Shown here piece after piece: positions 35,031-44,403 of a stretch of 64,000 nt of DNA; position 1 is the first letter of the stretch; each line of letters starts with the position of its first letter. Source of the DNA: Mantamonas sphyraenae. Taxonomy: Eukaryota; CRuMs; Mantamonadidae. A program made the position numbers and the translations under genes. The stretch is from assembly GCA_026936335.1 (NCBI GenBank), contig JAPMXV010000059.1, positions 268,105 through 332,104 of the forward strand, written 5' to 3'. The notes under the pieces were generated by a model. That model was not told the origin of the DNA. It saw only the letters and a program-made list of their open reading frames with translations, and made no database searches.

Positions 35031-36512
35031 TCACTCGTCACGAGCCACCACGAGAGCATCGGCAAGGATTTGCACAAACTGGTGCACTTCGGAAAAGGAG
35101 TTGTACAGGGGCACCGGTGCAATGCGCATGGCGCTGGGGCGGCGCAGGTCGCAAACGACACCGGCGCGGGTAAGGGCATCGTGGACGTCCTTCATGTCGA
35201 CACTGAACTGCAGACTAAGCTGGCAGCCGCGGCGCTCGGGGTCGCGCGGCGTCAGGATGGTGACGACGCCGTCGTCGAGCATGGTGTCGAGGAGGAGCTC
35301 CAGGTAGGCGGTGAGGAGGAGGCTCTTTGCACGCAGAGCATCCATGCCAGCCTCTGCAAAAATCTCCAGGCTGGCCAACAGAGCAGCATAGGGGAGCACT
35401 GGCGGGTTGGACAGCATCCAGCCAAAGGCACCATCGGCAAAGTCGATCTGCGGATCCATGTTGAAGCGTGTGCTTTCCTTGTTGCTCCACCAGCCGGCAA
35501 AGCGAGGAAGGTCGTAGCCAGCCTTGCTGTGCTTGCTGTGGACAAAGGCGCCACCGATGGTGCCTGGACTGCCATTGAGGTACTTGTAGTGACACCAACA
35601 GGCAAAGTCGACGTCCCAGTCGTGGAGGCGCAGGGGTACGTTGCCAACGGCATGGGCCAGGTCAAAGCCAGCCACGGCGCCGTGGGCATGGGCCGCCTGT
35701 GTGATGGCCTCCAAGTCAAAGAACTGGCCGGTGTAGTATTGGATGCCGGCAAAGAGGACGAGAGCAATCTCGTCGCCGTGCTTTTCGATGGCATCCAACA
35801 GCAGTTGGGAGCTGACTTGGCCCTCTCCGTCCTCGGGAGCCACTGTGATGATGCTGTCTGCTGGATCAAAGCCGTGGAAGCGGACCTGGGACTCGACGGC
35901 GTACTGGTCGCTGGGGAAGGCGTGGTGGTCCAGCAGGATCTTGTAGCGGGTTTGTGTGGGCCTGTAGAAAGAAACCATGAGAAGGTGGAGATTGACAGAG
36001 AGCGAGTTCATGATGCAGACCTCTGTGTCGTCCGCAGCGCCGACAATGGCGCCGATTTCGGACCGGCCAAAGTGGTCGATCCAGAGCCAGGGACGTTCCT
36101 CGCGGCCGTCGTGGTGACCGAGGACACCGTTGAGCTCCCAGTTGCGCAGTTCTTGCTCCACGTATGCACGAGTGCTTTTGGGCTGCAGACCGAGCGAGTT
36201 GCCGCAGAGGTAGATGCAGTCGTCGCCGGTCCGGCCTTCTTCCTCGCTGCGCTCCTGCACCTTGAGGCTGAGGTCGCTGGGCTTGCTTGCGTCCACAAAG
36301 GCGCCTGTGCGTTGCTTTTTGGGCACGAGGAAGCGATCGCGGAAGCCCGCCAGCTCGTCTGCCTTGTCCAGCGCTTCGGCAAGAGCGACGTCGTCCAGGC
36401 CGCACTCGAGCGAGGCTGCCAGAGTCTCGATCTCGGTGCGCGCCGGGTTGTCCTGCACCTGTGCGTCTTTGGAGGTGTTGATACTGCTGGTTCCAGAGTG
36501 GGTGGTGCTCAT
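35031..36512 (-). CDS. KYNU: Kynureninase
   Basis: Single-exon, 493 residues, start MSTTHSGTSSINTSKDAQVQ. A PLP enzyme that cleaves (3-hydroxy)kynurenine to (3-hydroxy)anthranilate plus alanine in tryptophan catabolism. Visible family motifs: IYLCGNSLGLQPKSTRAYVE, EVCIMNSLSVNLHLLMVSFY, FPSDQYAVESQ, VLFAGIQYYTGQFFDLEAIT, GFDLAHAVGNVPLRLHDWDV and CWCHYKYLNGSPG, whose Lys (about residue 310) is the PLP Schiff-base site. C-terminal CDLRRPSAMRIAPVPLYNSF is also typical. An N-terminal extension of about 20 residues is polar. ALDH8A1 of the same pathway lies 5 kb away. Divergent from PB1 gene C (235 bases). Confidence 0.95.
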   Translation of the reverse strand: MSTTHSGTSSINTSKDAQVQDNPARTEIETLAASLECGLDDVALAEALDKADELAGFRDRFLVPKKQRTGAFVDASKPSDLSLKVQERSEEEGRTGDDCIYLCGNSLGLQPKSTRAYVEQELRNWELNGVLGHHDGREERPWLWIDHFGRSEIGAIVGAADDTEVCIMNSLSVNLHLLMVSFYRPTQTRYKILLDHHAFPSDQYAVESQVRFHGFDPADSIITVAPEDGEGQVSSQLLLDAIEKHGDEIALVLFAGIQYYTGQFFDLEAITQAAHAHGAVAGFDLAHAVGNVPLRLHDWDVDFACWCHYKYLNGSPGTIGGAFVHSKHSKAGYDLPRFAGWWSNKESTRFNMDPQIDFADGAFGWMLSNPPVLPYAALLASLEIFAEAGMDALRAKSLLLTAYLELLLDTMLDDGVVTILTPRDPERRGCQLSLQFSVDMKDVHDALTRAGVVCDLRRPSAMRIAPVPLYNSFSEVHQFVQILADALVVARDE

Positions 36513-36747
36513 CTCAGGGGTTGGCAAAGGGGTGTGCGGAAAAGGTGGGTGACGGTGGGCAGAGGGAGATTGTGAGTGGGGCGAGAGAGGGAGGGAGATT
36601 GTGCAATGGTGTACGGCACAAACGGATGGTTGGTTGAAGTTGGCGGATGTGTGGGGTGGTGTTTGTGGAAGTTGGCCGTCAAAGGCGAGGGTGTTTGCTG
36701 CGCCGACGTGGGCATCCAAAACCAACTTCGGTCAAAACATCAAAAAC

Positions 36748-37101
36748 ATGGTCAAGCTTAAGCTCACATACAACGACGACAAGCGCCGCCTGACGGTGCA
36801 CGACGACGTGTCGTTCAACTCTCTGGTGAACCAGGTGCGTTGTTGTTTTCCCGAACCATTTTTTCCGCAAACGCCGCAGCCAAGGTGGAATTCCCCTCTG
36901 CCCGGGCCCCTGCGTGGGGCACGGAAGTGTGGATGACGTATGCATGTGCAGCATGGGGTGTGTGGTGTGCGTGTGGTGTGTGTTCATGTTTGCGTGTGCA
37001 GTGCAAGGTTCTTTGATCTGCAGGGTGTGCGTACACGACAAAGAAGGGCCACAACGGCCCCTTTTCTTTGATGAAAACGACGTCAACACAAACGCCGCCA
37101 A

Positions 37102-37134
<33 letters not shown>

Positions 37135-37797
37135 CACGTACATACGTACGCAGACACGTGTGCACTTGCTCGCGCGTGTCTGCATGTGCATGGTTGCTGC
37201 GGAGGATGTGGAGAGGTGGGTGCAAGGGCACTGACACAGAAAATCGTGCGCTCAACTCAACAGGTGTCGGTGGTGTTCCAGCTGGGCAACACTGGCTTCA
37301 CCGTCAAGTACCAGGATGAGGATGGCGATCTGTGCACGCTGACCAACACCGATGAGCTGAACGAGGCCATCCGCTATGCCAACGAGCTCGACGGCACCCT
37401 GCGCGTGACTGTGATCGCAGGTGGGGAGAGCTCCAGCAACAACTCCAGCTCCAGCAACAGCGTGGATCGCTCGCGCGAGGAGGAGATCGAGTTCCAGAAG
37501 GCCATGGAGGAAGAGTCCCGCCTTCGCCAGGAGGCTCTGGAGGAGGCCAAGGCCTACGCCGAGCAGATGTCTCTGGAGGCTGTCGAGCGTGCCCAGGAGG
37601 TCGCTGATGCCGAGGCCCAGGCCGACGCCGCAGAGACCGAGTCGGCTGTGCTGACCGACACGGCCGCCAAGGCTCAGGAGGAGGCCGCACGTGCCAAGGC
37701 CAAGGCCGACGCACTCAAGGCTGAGGCTGAGCGTGCTGGACGCGAGGCCGAGGAGGCTGCCAACCTCGTGGCTGCCCTGATGCTGCAGGAGGACTAA
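36748..37797 (+). CDS. PB1-domain coiled-coil protein C
   Basis: Exons 36748-36834 and 37264-37797 (429-nt intron, the longest of the three) encode 206 residues. PB1 basic strand MVKLKLTYNDDKRRLTVHDD, OPCA motif VKYQDEDGDLCTLTNTDEL, Ser/Asn linker, then the Ala/Glu/Arg helix ending ANLVAALMLQED. From the OPCA motif onward it nearly matches paralog A at protein and DNA level; exon 1 and the start of exon 2 differ more. A and C are in opposite orientation about 6 kb apart, so gene conversion or a recent inverted duplication fits. The intron holds a CA run at 37101-37138. Confidence 0.8.
36859..36874 (+). promoter_or_regulatory. Conserved intron element of PB1 gene C
   Basis: TTTTTTCCGCAAACGC lies 24-40 bases inside the intron and is followed about 17 bases later by GTGGAATTCC, which also follows the element in PB1 gene A. 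The position relative to the donor is similar in all three paralogs. Confidence 0.45.
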
Positions 37798-37876
37798 GTG
37801 GAATGAATGGAGGACTTTGATGATTGCATTACAACCAACAACACGTTTGTTCAGTTGGTCAGTTCGCAGTCGCAGT

Positions 37877-38893
37877 TCATGTGCAAAAATTAGGGCCATC
37901 CCATCCTGGCTGGAGATGCAGACTGCAAGCACAGGTAAACGCACGCATGTCGTAGTGATTGGCCATAAAGGTAAACACTGCGGCGCCGAGCGAAAAGATG
38001 TGCCAGAGGTTGTGTGAGTTGAGCGCGAGATCCCACTTGCCCGGTGCTGTGACCTCGGGCCAGCGCTTGGAATTGACGAGACCACCGCAGAAGAAGCACA
38101 TGAAGCCTGCAAGGTGGTAGGAGAGAGCCACGGAACGGTAGTCTTCCCAGCGATGGAGGACGGCGTAGCAGAGGATCCAAAACAAGTTGCGGGCGACAAC
38201 ATGTGGGCCCAGGGCCACAAAGCGACCTTTGACGTCGGTGGCGGTGATGGACTTGTACAGAGCCACCACGGATTCGATGCCAAAGGCAACCAGGAAGAGT
38301 TTGTAAAAGGTGTCGTCGGCGGAGGAGCACTGGTAGCCGTACTTGAGCATGGGCAGGGCGCTGCCTGTGATGCCAATCCAAACGCCCAGCACGTCCGAGT
38401 TGAGCAGAAACAGGTACTCGCTTGGCGTGCGTGTGGCCGGCATGTACAGGTGGTAGACGACGGAGCCGCAGAGGTTGAGAGCCATGCAGCTGGTGCCAAT
38501 GGACAAGAGGGTGCAGTGGTGCATGAGAGTGGCCCACAGGGATCCCTTCCACGTAAAGGCACACTCCAGAGACTGCCAATCCCACACGACGAGGCCCATG
38601 AGGATCAAGGAGCCAATCAGGTGGCTCCAAACGTTGAACGTCTCGTTGTGCAAGCGAGCAATGGATCGTGAGCACTCGTGGATGCCGCCAATGCAAGGGC
38701 GATATCCGTGCAGAATGTACTTGTTGAACTGCAACCACGGCGGCATCTGCTTCCAGCTCTGGTTGACGCGGGAGTCGACAAACGCTTCTGGGTGGTTCAG
38801 CTCTTGCTTCCTGACGGCGCGCTGTGCGCTGGCGCGCCGTGCGGCCTCAGGCACGTGCAAATCGCTGTTGGCGTGGAATTGGAAGCCCCCCAT
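37877..38893 (-). CDS. PAQR (adiponectin receptor/Izh-like) seven-helix membrane protein
   Basis: Single-exon, 338 residues. PAQR proteins are seven-TM, zinc-containing ceramidase-like membrane proteins tied to lipid signalling and membrane fluidity. Signatures: WLQFNKYILHGYRPCIG, then CSRSIARLHNETFNVWSHLI before TM1; SLWATLMHHCTLLSIGTSCM and CGSVVYHLYM around TM3; and SHNLWHIFSLGAAVF carrying the C-terminal His pair of the zinc site. Seven hydrophobic stretches can be picked out between residues 85 and 320. The N-terminus is cytosolic-type (charged, no signal peptide). It is the last gene of a minus-strand tandem series (ALDH8A1, PSMD13, RPC8, PAQR) and converges on PB1 gene C. Confidence 0.9.
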   Translation of the reverse strand: MGGFQFHANSDLHVPEAARRASAQRAVRKQELNHPEAFVDSRVNQSWKQMPPWLQFNKYILHGYRPCIGGIHECSRSIARLHNETFNVWSHLIGSLILMGLVVWDWQSLECAFTWKGSLWATLMHHCTLLSIGTSCMALNLCGSVVYHLYMPATRTPSEYLFLLNSDVLGVWIGITGSALPMLKYGYQCSSADDTFYKLFLVAFGIESVVALYKSITATDVKGRFVALGPHVVARNLFWILCYAVLHRWEDYRSVALSYHLAGFMCFFCGGLVNSKRWPEVTAPGKWDLALNSHNLWHIFSLGAAVFTFMANHYDMRAFTCACSLHLQPGWDGPNFCT

Positions 38894-39077
38894 GACTGTG
38901 GCAGCGTGGAGGCAGTCCAGAGATTGGTTGGGGGGCTGCGAGGGAAGCCGTCAAGGCGCCCTCTTTTCCTTTCGCGACACTGCAAGACGAGGAAGCGCCT
39001 GACGGCATACTTGCGCCTGTGGGTGCATATAGAGTGGCGAAAAACATGGCCGGCAAACGATTTTGTTTGCAGTCCCA

Positions 39078-39287
39078 TCACCACCAATCGCGGGAGCCGA
39101 GGCCCGCATCAGACATGTCGCCGACAACAACCATGGGCGGCATGGTGAGTTCCTTTTGAAAGTGAAACACCAACTGGCGGAGAAAGTCTGCCTCCTCCTC
39201 AGCAGTAGGCATCAGGCCACCTCGTGGGCGACCAGGGATCAGCTGCGTCCCAGTGCTGCTTCCCTTTCCGCTCCTTGACGAACCCGA

Positions 39288-39326
<39 letters not shown>

Positions 39327-40092
39327 ACTACTGCTACTTGTGCTTGCGCTCAGGTCTGCGCTTTCGTCGTTGCTCTTGTCGTAAAAATACTGCACGGACT
39401 GAATGCGCACAGTGTACGAGGTGTCCACGTCGTAGAACAGCTCTACCCCAGTGCTCACGGGCCATTTCCACACCTTGCCTTCGCCTTCACTGTCTTCCAC
39501 ACTTTGGCGGGCGCATGGACACAAAGCACGTGGCGGTCGGGGTGCGTGTGTCAGTGCTCTGTTCCTAAACGCGGCGGCGGCGCGGTTTCGCGGGATCAGC
39601 GCCACGCTCACGCGCATACGCATGCGCACACCTGGCACGTACTACTCCGTCGTATCTGGAAGGTTGTAAAAGGGCACGTAGATGTTGTTGAACATATTGC
39701 AGGAGACTGTGTGCGGTGTCGCCGGGAGGCGGGAAACGCCCGACGTGTCAGAGCAAACGGCGGCGGCACAACGGGGAACAGCAGATAAGGAACGCACACT
39801 TCATGCCCAGCTCGCAGACTTCCAGCAGTTCGAATGTACACAGTTCGCGAGGGAAGGGCATGAAGGAAAGGAGGGTGAAGGTGGCCTCTATGAAGCCGCC
39901 GCCCGTGTTGGGGTGGAAGAAGCACTCGCCGACGTGGTCCAAGGACCACAGTTCGATACACAGGCCCTTGTCGGGCACCACCCGGTTGCCATAGTCGTAG
40001 TTGACCTGCTCCTCCACCGCCTGGAGCAGTGGACGGCCCAGGTACTTGGCCTTGATGCGCAACGTCTGCTTGAGCTGGACGAGCACAAACAT
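39078..40092 (-). CDS. POLR3H: RNA polymerase III subunit RPC8 (Rpc25, POLR3H)
   Basis: Exons 40092-39798, 39706-39643 and 39489-39078 join to 256 residues. RPC8 pairs with RPC9 to form the Pol III stalk, used in initiation. It starts MFVLVQLKQTLRIKAKYLGR, with GLCIELWSLDHVGECFFHPN matching the RPB7-like N-terminal domain. Splicing then gives GMKFSCNMFNNIYVPFYNLP, aligning with the OB-fold strand pattern, and VWKWPVSTGVELFYDVDTSY. The end GDMSDAGLGSRDWW matches the family's conserved C-terminal Gly-Leu-Gly...Trp-Trp. A poly-Ser tract encoded by a CTG/AGC run (39289-39327) is inserted before the last strand. The donor used in exon 1 is GTGCGT; an alternative GT two bases earlier breaks the frame. 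Confidence 0.88.
39289..39327 (-). repeat. CTG/AGC trinucleotide run in RPC8
   Basis: About 13 CTG units on the plus strand read as AGC (Ser) in the minus-strand gene. Similar Ser-coding runs occur in the UFD1-type gene (about 17920-17955), HTATSF1 (about 21469-21499) and NAT10 (about 27931-27959). Confidence 0.85.
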
Positions 40093-40156
40093 TTGGCTTG
40101 GTTGCAGTGAGGGTTGACGTGTGCTGGCTGGGTAGCTGTGCAAGTTTTCATTCGGC

Positions 40157-41705
40157 TCACTTGAGCGGCTCTGCGCTCTCTTCCACAAACAGCAACGTCT
40201 GCTTGGTGTTGTCGGCCCACTTTGCGATGCGCTCGGTCATGACGGTGATCTGACTCTTGTTGAGCACGCGTGGCTGAATCCAGGTGATGTGCACGGTCTG
40301 GTCAACCTCGTCGATGACACCCTTGATGAGCTTGAGGGACAAGGCGCGCATGAGCAGCCACTCGACGTCGCTGACGCCCTGCTGGGTGGTGTCTGCAATC
40401 TCGGCAAAGCTGAGCAGCCACTGGGAACGGTCGCGCTGGAAGACGAGCTCCAGCAAGGCCAGCAGGAGAATCTTTTCGCGCAGTGCGTCCAATGAGCCTC
40501 CTGCCGCCAGTCCCTGTGCGTGATCGTCCAGCATCCCCTTGAGCGAGTCGGTGAGCGAGTCAAACTGTTCGATGTTGCCCGCGTTGAATGCCTTGAGGGC
40601 GTCGACCAGCCAGCTGTTTTCTGTGTCTGCAAGGGTGTCCAGCACGGGGTGCAGCAGCAGCTCACCAAAGTTGTAGATGGAATCCGAGACGAGGGCGGCC
40701 ACGGCCAGGTCGCGTGCGATCTCCTGGTGGCGGTGCAGCGGCATTCCCTCCAGATCGACAAACGCAAGGTACAGGAGCGAGTCACGGTAAAACTGCGACG
40801 GCTTGCCCACATGCCGGTAGTACTTGGAGCTTGTGAGGTAAAAGTTGGCCGAGATGGCGTTGTCCACTCCGCTCGACGACTGCACAAACTTGCGGCAGTC
40901 ATCCAAAGCGTTGCGGCATCCAGCTGCGTCGTCCAGCTCGAGCTGCGGGGAGGCGTGTGACGCGTGATAGCCAGATGTGGCGGTGCGGGGTGGCGGGTAA
41001 GCGGCCGGGCAGGAGCGGTGGAGCGGTGAGAGTGGGGGGATGGCGTGCGGGAGGGCAAGAGCTCACCTTGAGCTGAGCCAGCTGCATGTCCAGGAACAGG
41101 AACGGCTGCCTTTTGTCTGCCACCTTGTCCTGTACGTTGGTCAGGAAGGCAATGGCCTCGTTGGTGTCCTCTGGTGGTGTGGCGGCGTGCCGTAAGAGCG
41201 CGTGTGCGGAAGGAGTGTCAGCGTCGACGGAACCCGCCAATTCCGGCGGCTCTCCTGCTCTGCCGTGCCGCACGTCCCGTGTTTGCTACACTCACCATAC
41301 TGCTTGGACACGGGCACTGTGATCTGTGCCAGGCTGAGCTTGTTGATGTTCTTCTCAAAGTTGGACACAAAGCCATTGTACAGGTCGATGAGATCGGTGC
41401 CGCTCTCAAACTGCTCGCGCTGCACGTACTCTAGCAGCTGCACCGTCAGCTGGTGGTACTGCCTGTTGCCATCCGTGTGCCACAAGGCAAGTTGGCGCAC
41501 GTGCGTTGCGTGGCCCACGCATGCCATGGTGCGTGTGTAGCGTGCGTGTGGGAGGAGTGTTGCTGTGTGAGCCAAAAATGCCGCCTTCCATTCACTTTCC
41601 AACTCGCTCGCGTTTCACGCACTTGTTCTGGAACAGCTCGCCCATCTCGCGGAGCAACTCTTCATCCTCGGGAAACTTTGTGGCGAGTTCATTCAGGACG
41701 TCCAT
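40157..41705 (-). CDS. PSMD13: 26S proteasome non-ATPase subunit Rpn9 (PSMD13)
   Basis: Exons 41705-41623, 41462-41296, 41170-41067 and 40942-40157 join in phase to 379 residues, the family's length. Rpn9 is a PCI-domain subunit of the lid of the 19S regulatory particle. Seen: MDVLNELATKFPEDEELLRE, QYHQLTVQLLEYVQREQF, LIDLYNGFVSNFEKNINKLS, FYLTSSKYYRHVGKPSQFYR, IYNFGELLLHPVLDTLADTE, ALKAFNAGNIEQFDSL and the PCI winged helix LSLKLIKGVIDEVDQTVHIT followed by WIQPRVL. Donors are GTGCGT, GTGAGT and GTGAGC. It lies in a minus-strand tandem series with 64-75 base gaps on either side. Confidence 0.95.
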
Positions 41706-41780
41706 GGCGGTTCGGGTTGCTGCAGGATGTGCTGTGTGCAATCGGGCAGGGCGAACGTCCGCTCACTCACGCACACAGGC

Positions 41781-43424
41781 CTACTCTGCCATGCAGACCG
41801 TCTTCATCTCGGTGTAAAAGTCGATGGAGTAGTCTCCACCTTCGCGGCCGACGCCGCTAGCCTTGACGCCGCCAAAGGGCACTCGCAGATCGCGCATCAT
41901 CCACGTGTTGATCCAAACCGTGCCCGTGTGCAGCGAAGCCGCGACACGGTTGGCACGACGGATGTTTTCTGTCCACACAGTGGCACTCAGGCCGTACTTG
42001 ACGTCGTTGGCCATCTCGAGCGCCTCCTCTTCGGTGTCAAACGGCACTACGGTCACGACGGGCCCAAAGATCTCGTTCTGACACACAGGATCGCTGTTGG
42101 ACAGACCAGTGATAATGGTAGGCGCCACAAAGTAGCCCTCTGCAAGCTCGCCGTCCAGGAGGACGCGTTCGCCGCCGCACTCCACGGTGCCCCCGTTCTC
42201 CTTGGCCATTTCGATGAACGAAAGCACCTTTTCCATGTGCGGTTTGCTGTTGAGCGCACCCACCTTGGTCTCTGGGTCCTTGGGATCGCCCACCGTCCAC
42301 GACTGGGCACCCTTGACAAACGCAGCCAGAAAGTCGTCGTAGATGTCGCGTTGCACAAAGATGCGCGAGCCACACAGGCAAATCTCACCCTGGTTGGTGA
42401 ATGAGGAGCGCAGCGTGGTGGCCACGGCCTTGTCAAAGTCGCAGTCGGCAAAGATGAGGTTGGGATTCTTGCCGCCCAGCTCCAGGCTCAATTTCTTGAA
42501 GTTCTTGGCCGAGTCGCGGATGATATGTTCCGCCGTGGCCGTGCCTCCCGTAAAGGAGATGAGCGGCACGTCCGGGTGCTGGACCATGGCAGCACCGGCC
42601 TTTGCGCCGAGACCCATGACGATGTTGCACGCGCCGGGCGGCAGCTCGCTTTCCTGAAGCACCTCGGCCAACAGGTGGGCAGTCAGCGACGTGAGTTCAG
42701 AAGGCTTCCACACCACCGTGTTCCCGGCTGCAATAGTGGAGTGGTTCGTGTGAGCAAGGCGTTGCGGTTTTTCGGGAGGGGTGTGTGGGTTTCCGCCGAC
42801 GTACTGGCCAGTGCAGGAGCAATCTTCCATGTGCCCAGATACAAAGGGAGGCTGGGAAGGTATGTGGGGGGCACGGTGGCGTGCACAAAGGGTGGGGGAG
42901 TGGTGGGGTGGTGGGGTGTCAGCACGGGGCCGCTTGACGTGCAACGCACGCAGCGCTTACTTCCACGGAGAGATGAGGCCAGCCACACCGACAGGATGGC
43001 GCGTGACGTAGTTGATGGCCTTGCCCTCAAGGACGGTGCACGGGGTTTCTGTGTGCAGGATGGCAGTGGCAAAGAAGCGAAAGTTGTACACGGCTCGAGG
43101 GATGTCCACCTGCTTGGCCAGCCACACGGGCTTGCCCTGGTCCTTGCTTTCGGCCTCGGCAAACTCGTCGAGGCGCTCCTCGATGCGACTGGCAATGTCA
43201 AGCAGGATGCGCGAACGCTCCTCCTTGTTGACGGCCGACCACTCCTTGAACGCAGCCTTGGCCGCTTCCACGGCCTTGTCCACGTCCTCCTCACCCGAGT
43301 CGGGCACCAGGCAGAACACTTTGCCTGTGGAAGGGTTGTATCCGTCCAAGTAGTCGCCTCCTAGGGGCGCCACTTGCTCGTTGTTGATGTAGTTCGCCAG
43401 CACTTGCGGTTCCGAACTCGACAT
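41781..43424 (-). CDS. ALDH8A1: 2-aminomuconic semialdehyde dehydrogenase (ALDH8A1 type)
   Basis: Exons 43424-42961, 42851-42805 (47 nt) and 42727-41781 give 485 residues. ALDH8A1 oxidises 2-aminomuconate semialdehyde with NAD, downstream in the kynurenine pathway. Family features: GYNPSTGKVFCLVPDSGEED, FAEAESKDQGKPVWLAKQVD, GVAGLISPWNLPLYLGTWKI (made by splicing the tiny exon), FTGGTATAEHI, the catalytic Glu in LSLELGGKNPNL and the catalytic Cys in TNQGEICLCGSRIF near residue 285, plus EIFGPVVTVVPFDTEEEALE and PFGGVKASGVGREGG. Other ALDH classes are less similar at IDFYTEMKTV and the N-terminus. Kynureninase lies 5 kb away. The gene starts a 980-base intergenic gap. Confidence 0.92.
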
Positions 43425-44403
43425 GGTGGGGATAGATTGGCGCGATTGGCGCTGGGCACGTTTCACAGTCATTGCCATGTGGTGCATGATGTGGAGAGAT
43501 GGAGAGAGAGAGAGAGAGCTGGGCACAGGGCCATACCTTGCGCTGGGGCAGGCATTGTTTTCGGTTCACAAAAACGCACGTGAAGGTTGGTTTGCCTTTT
43601 TGCCGTTGTTCCCACACCCTCGACGTTGTGGATGTCCCTCCCTTGTGTGTGATCTTTCTCCGTGTGCATGTAGGCATTGGCATGCTGTTTGGTACGGTGG
43701 GTACTGCTCTCCGTGGGCAACGCGTGCCGCCGTGTAGCCAGAGGGTTCAAAATGGAAAGACATTCCCAGGAACCGGAGCGCGGGCCATCGCCGGCAACGA
43801 AGGCATGCTGGATCAACAGTGTCTGCGTGCATGGTATTATATACATGAAACACAGCGTTCCGGTGGTCGCCGTCGCCCTTGGCCATCCTTGTAGCCTGGT
43901 TGAAGAGGCAGGGAGTGATTCCACCCCAGGATGTCCCGTGTTCCATTTCCCGGCACGGCACCACAACGGCCAGACATCCTGCTAGAGGTGTGCTGTGCAT
44001 GCTCTGTGGCCATGCGTCCCTGCTCGCACGTGGGCATGCGCGACGTGTGTGCCACGTGTGTTGTTCTGCTCCGCTTGGTGGAATTTGAAAAGTCGGGCAA
44101 GAAAATGGGCAAGTGCTCGTCTGGTCACACGGCGCGTTTGCCCCCCTTTTCTCTGCATATGCTTCGTGGCGCACTGTCATAATGTGATCTCGGCATCGCC
44201 ACACACCCTCTGGTTTTACACTGGGTGCATTGTGGGTCCTGCGCATGCCCCCTTCATGGAGCCGGATATCGAAAAGAGAATCGCCTCGATTCTTCCAACG
44301 CCTTTGCCCGACATTCCTCCAAAAAAACTGACCCCCGGCTCTCAACGCGTCCGTGCACCCAGTCTTGACCTCCCCAAGGTCGCTGCAACCACACACACGC
44401 GCC
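43425..44403. other. Long divergent intergenic region with TATTATATACA
   Basis: This 979-base gap separates ALDH8A1 (minus) from the giant Tmc gene (plus) and is several times longer than most gaps in the window. It has no convincing exon, tRNA or repeat. The one AT-rich element is TATTATATACA at 43836-43846, 412 bases from the ALDH8A1 start and 558 from the Tmc start, which could be a TATA-like core promoter element for either gene. A GA run sits at 43499-43520. The last ~150 bases before 44404 are pyrimidine/A-rich, as in a 5' leader. Confidence 0.5.

Noticed and set aside
43425-44403. A tRNA or small gene in the long gap
   Set aside because: No B-box-like GGTTCGA with a foldable cloverleaf and no spliced ORF was found by eye.
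44353-44403. Upstream extension of the Tmc frame to 44353
   Set aside because: The extra codons are pyrimidine-rich leader sequence without an ATG at that point; the first in-frame ATG is 44404.
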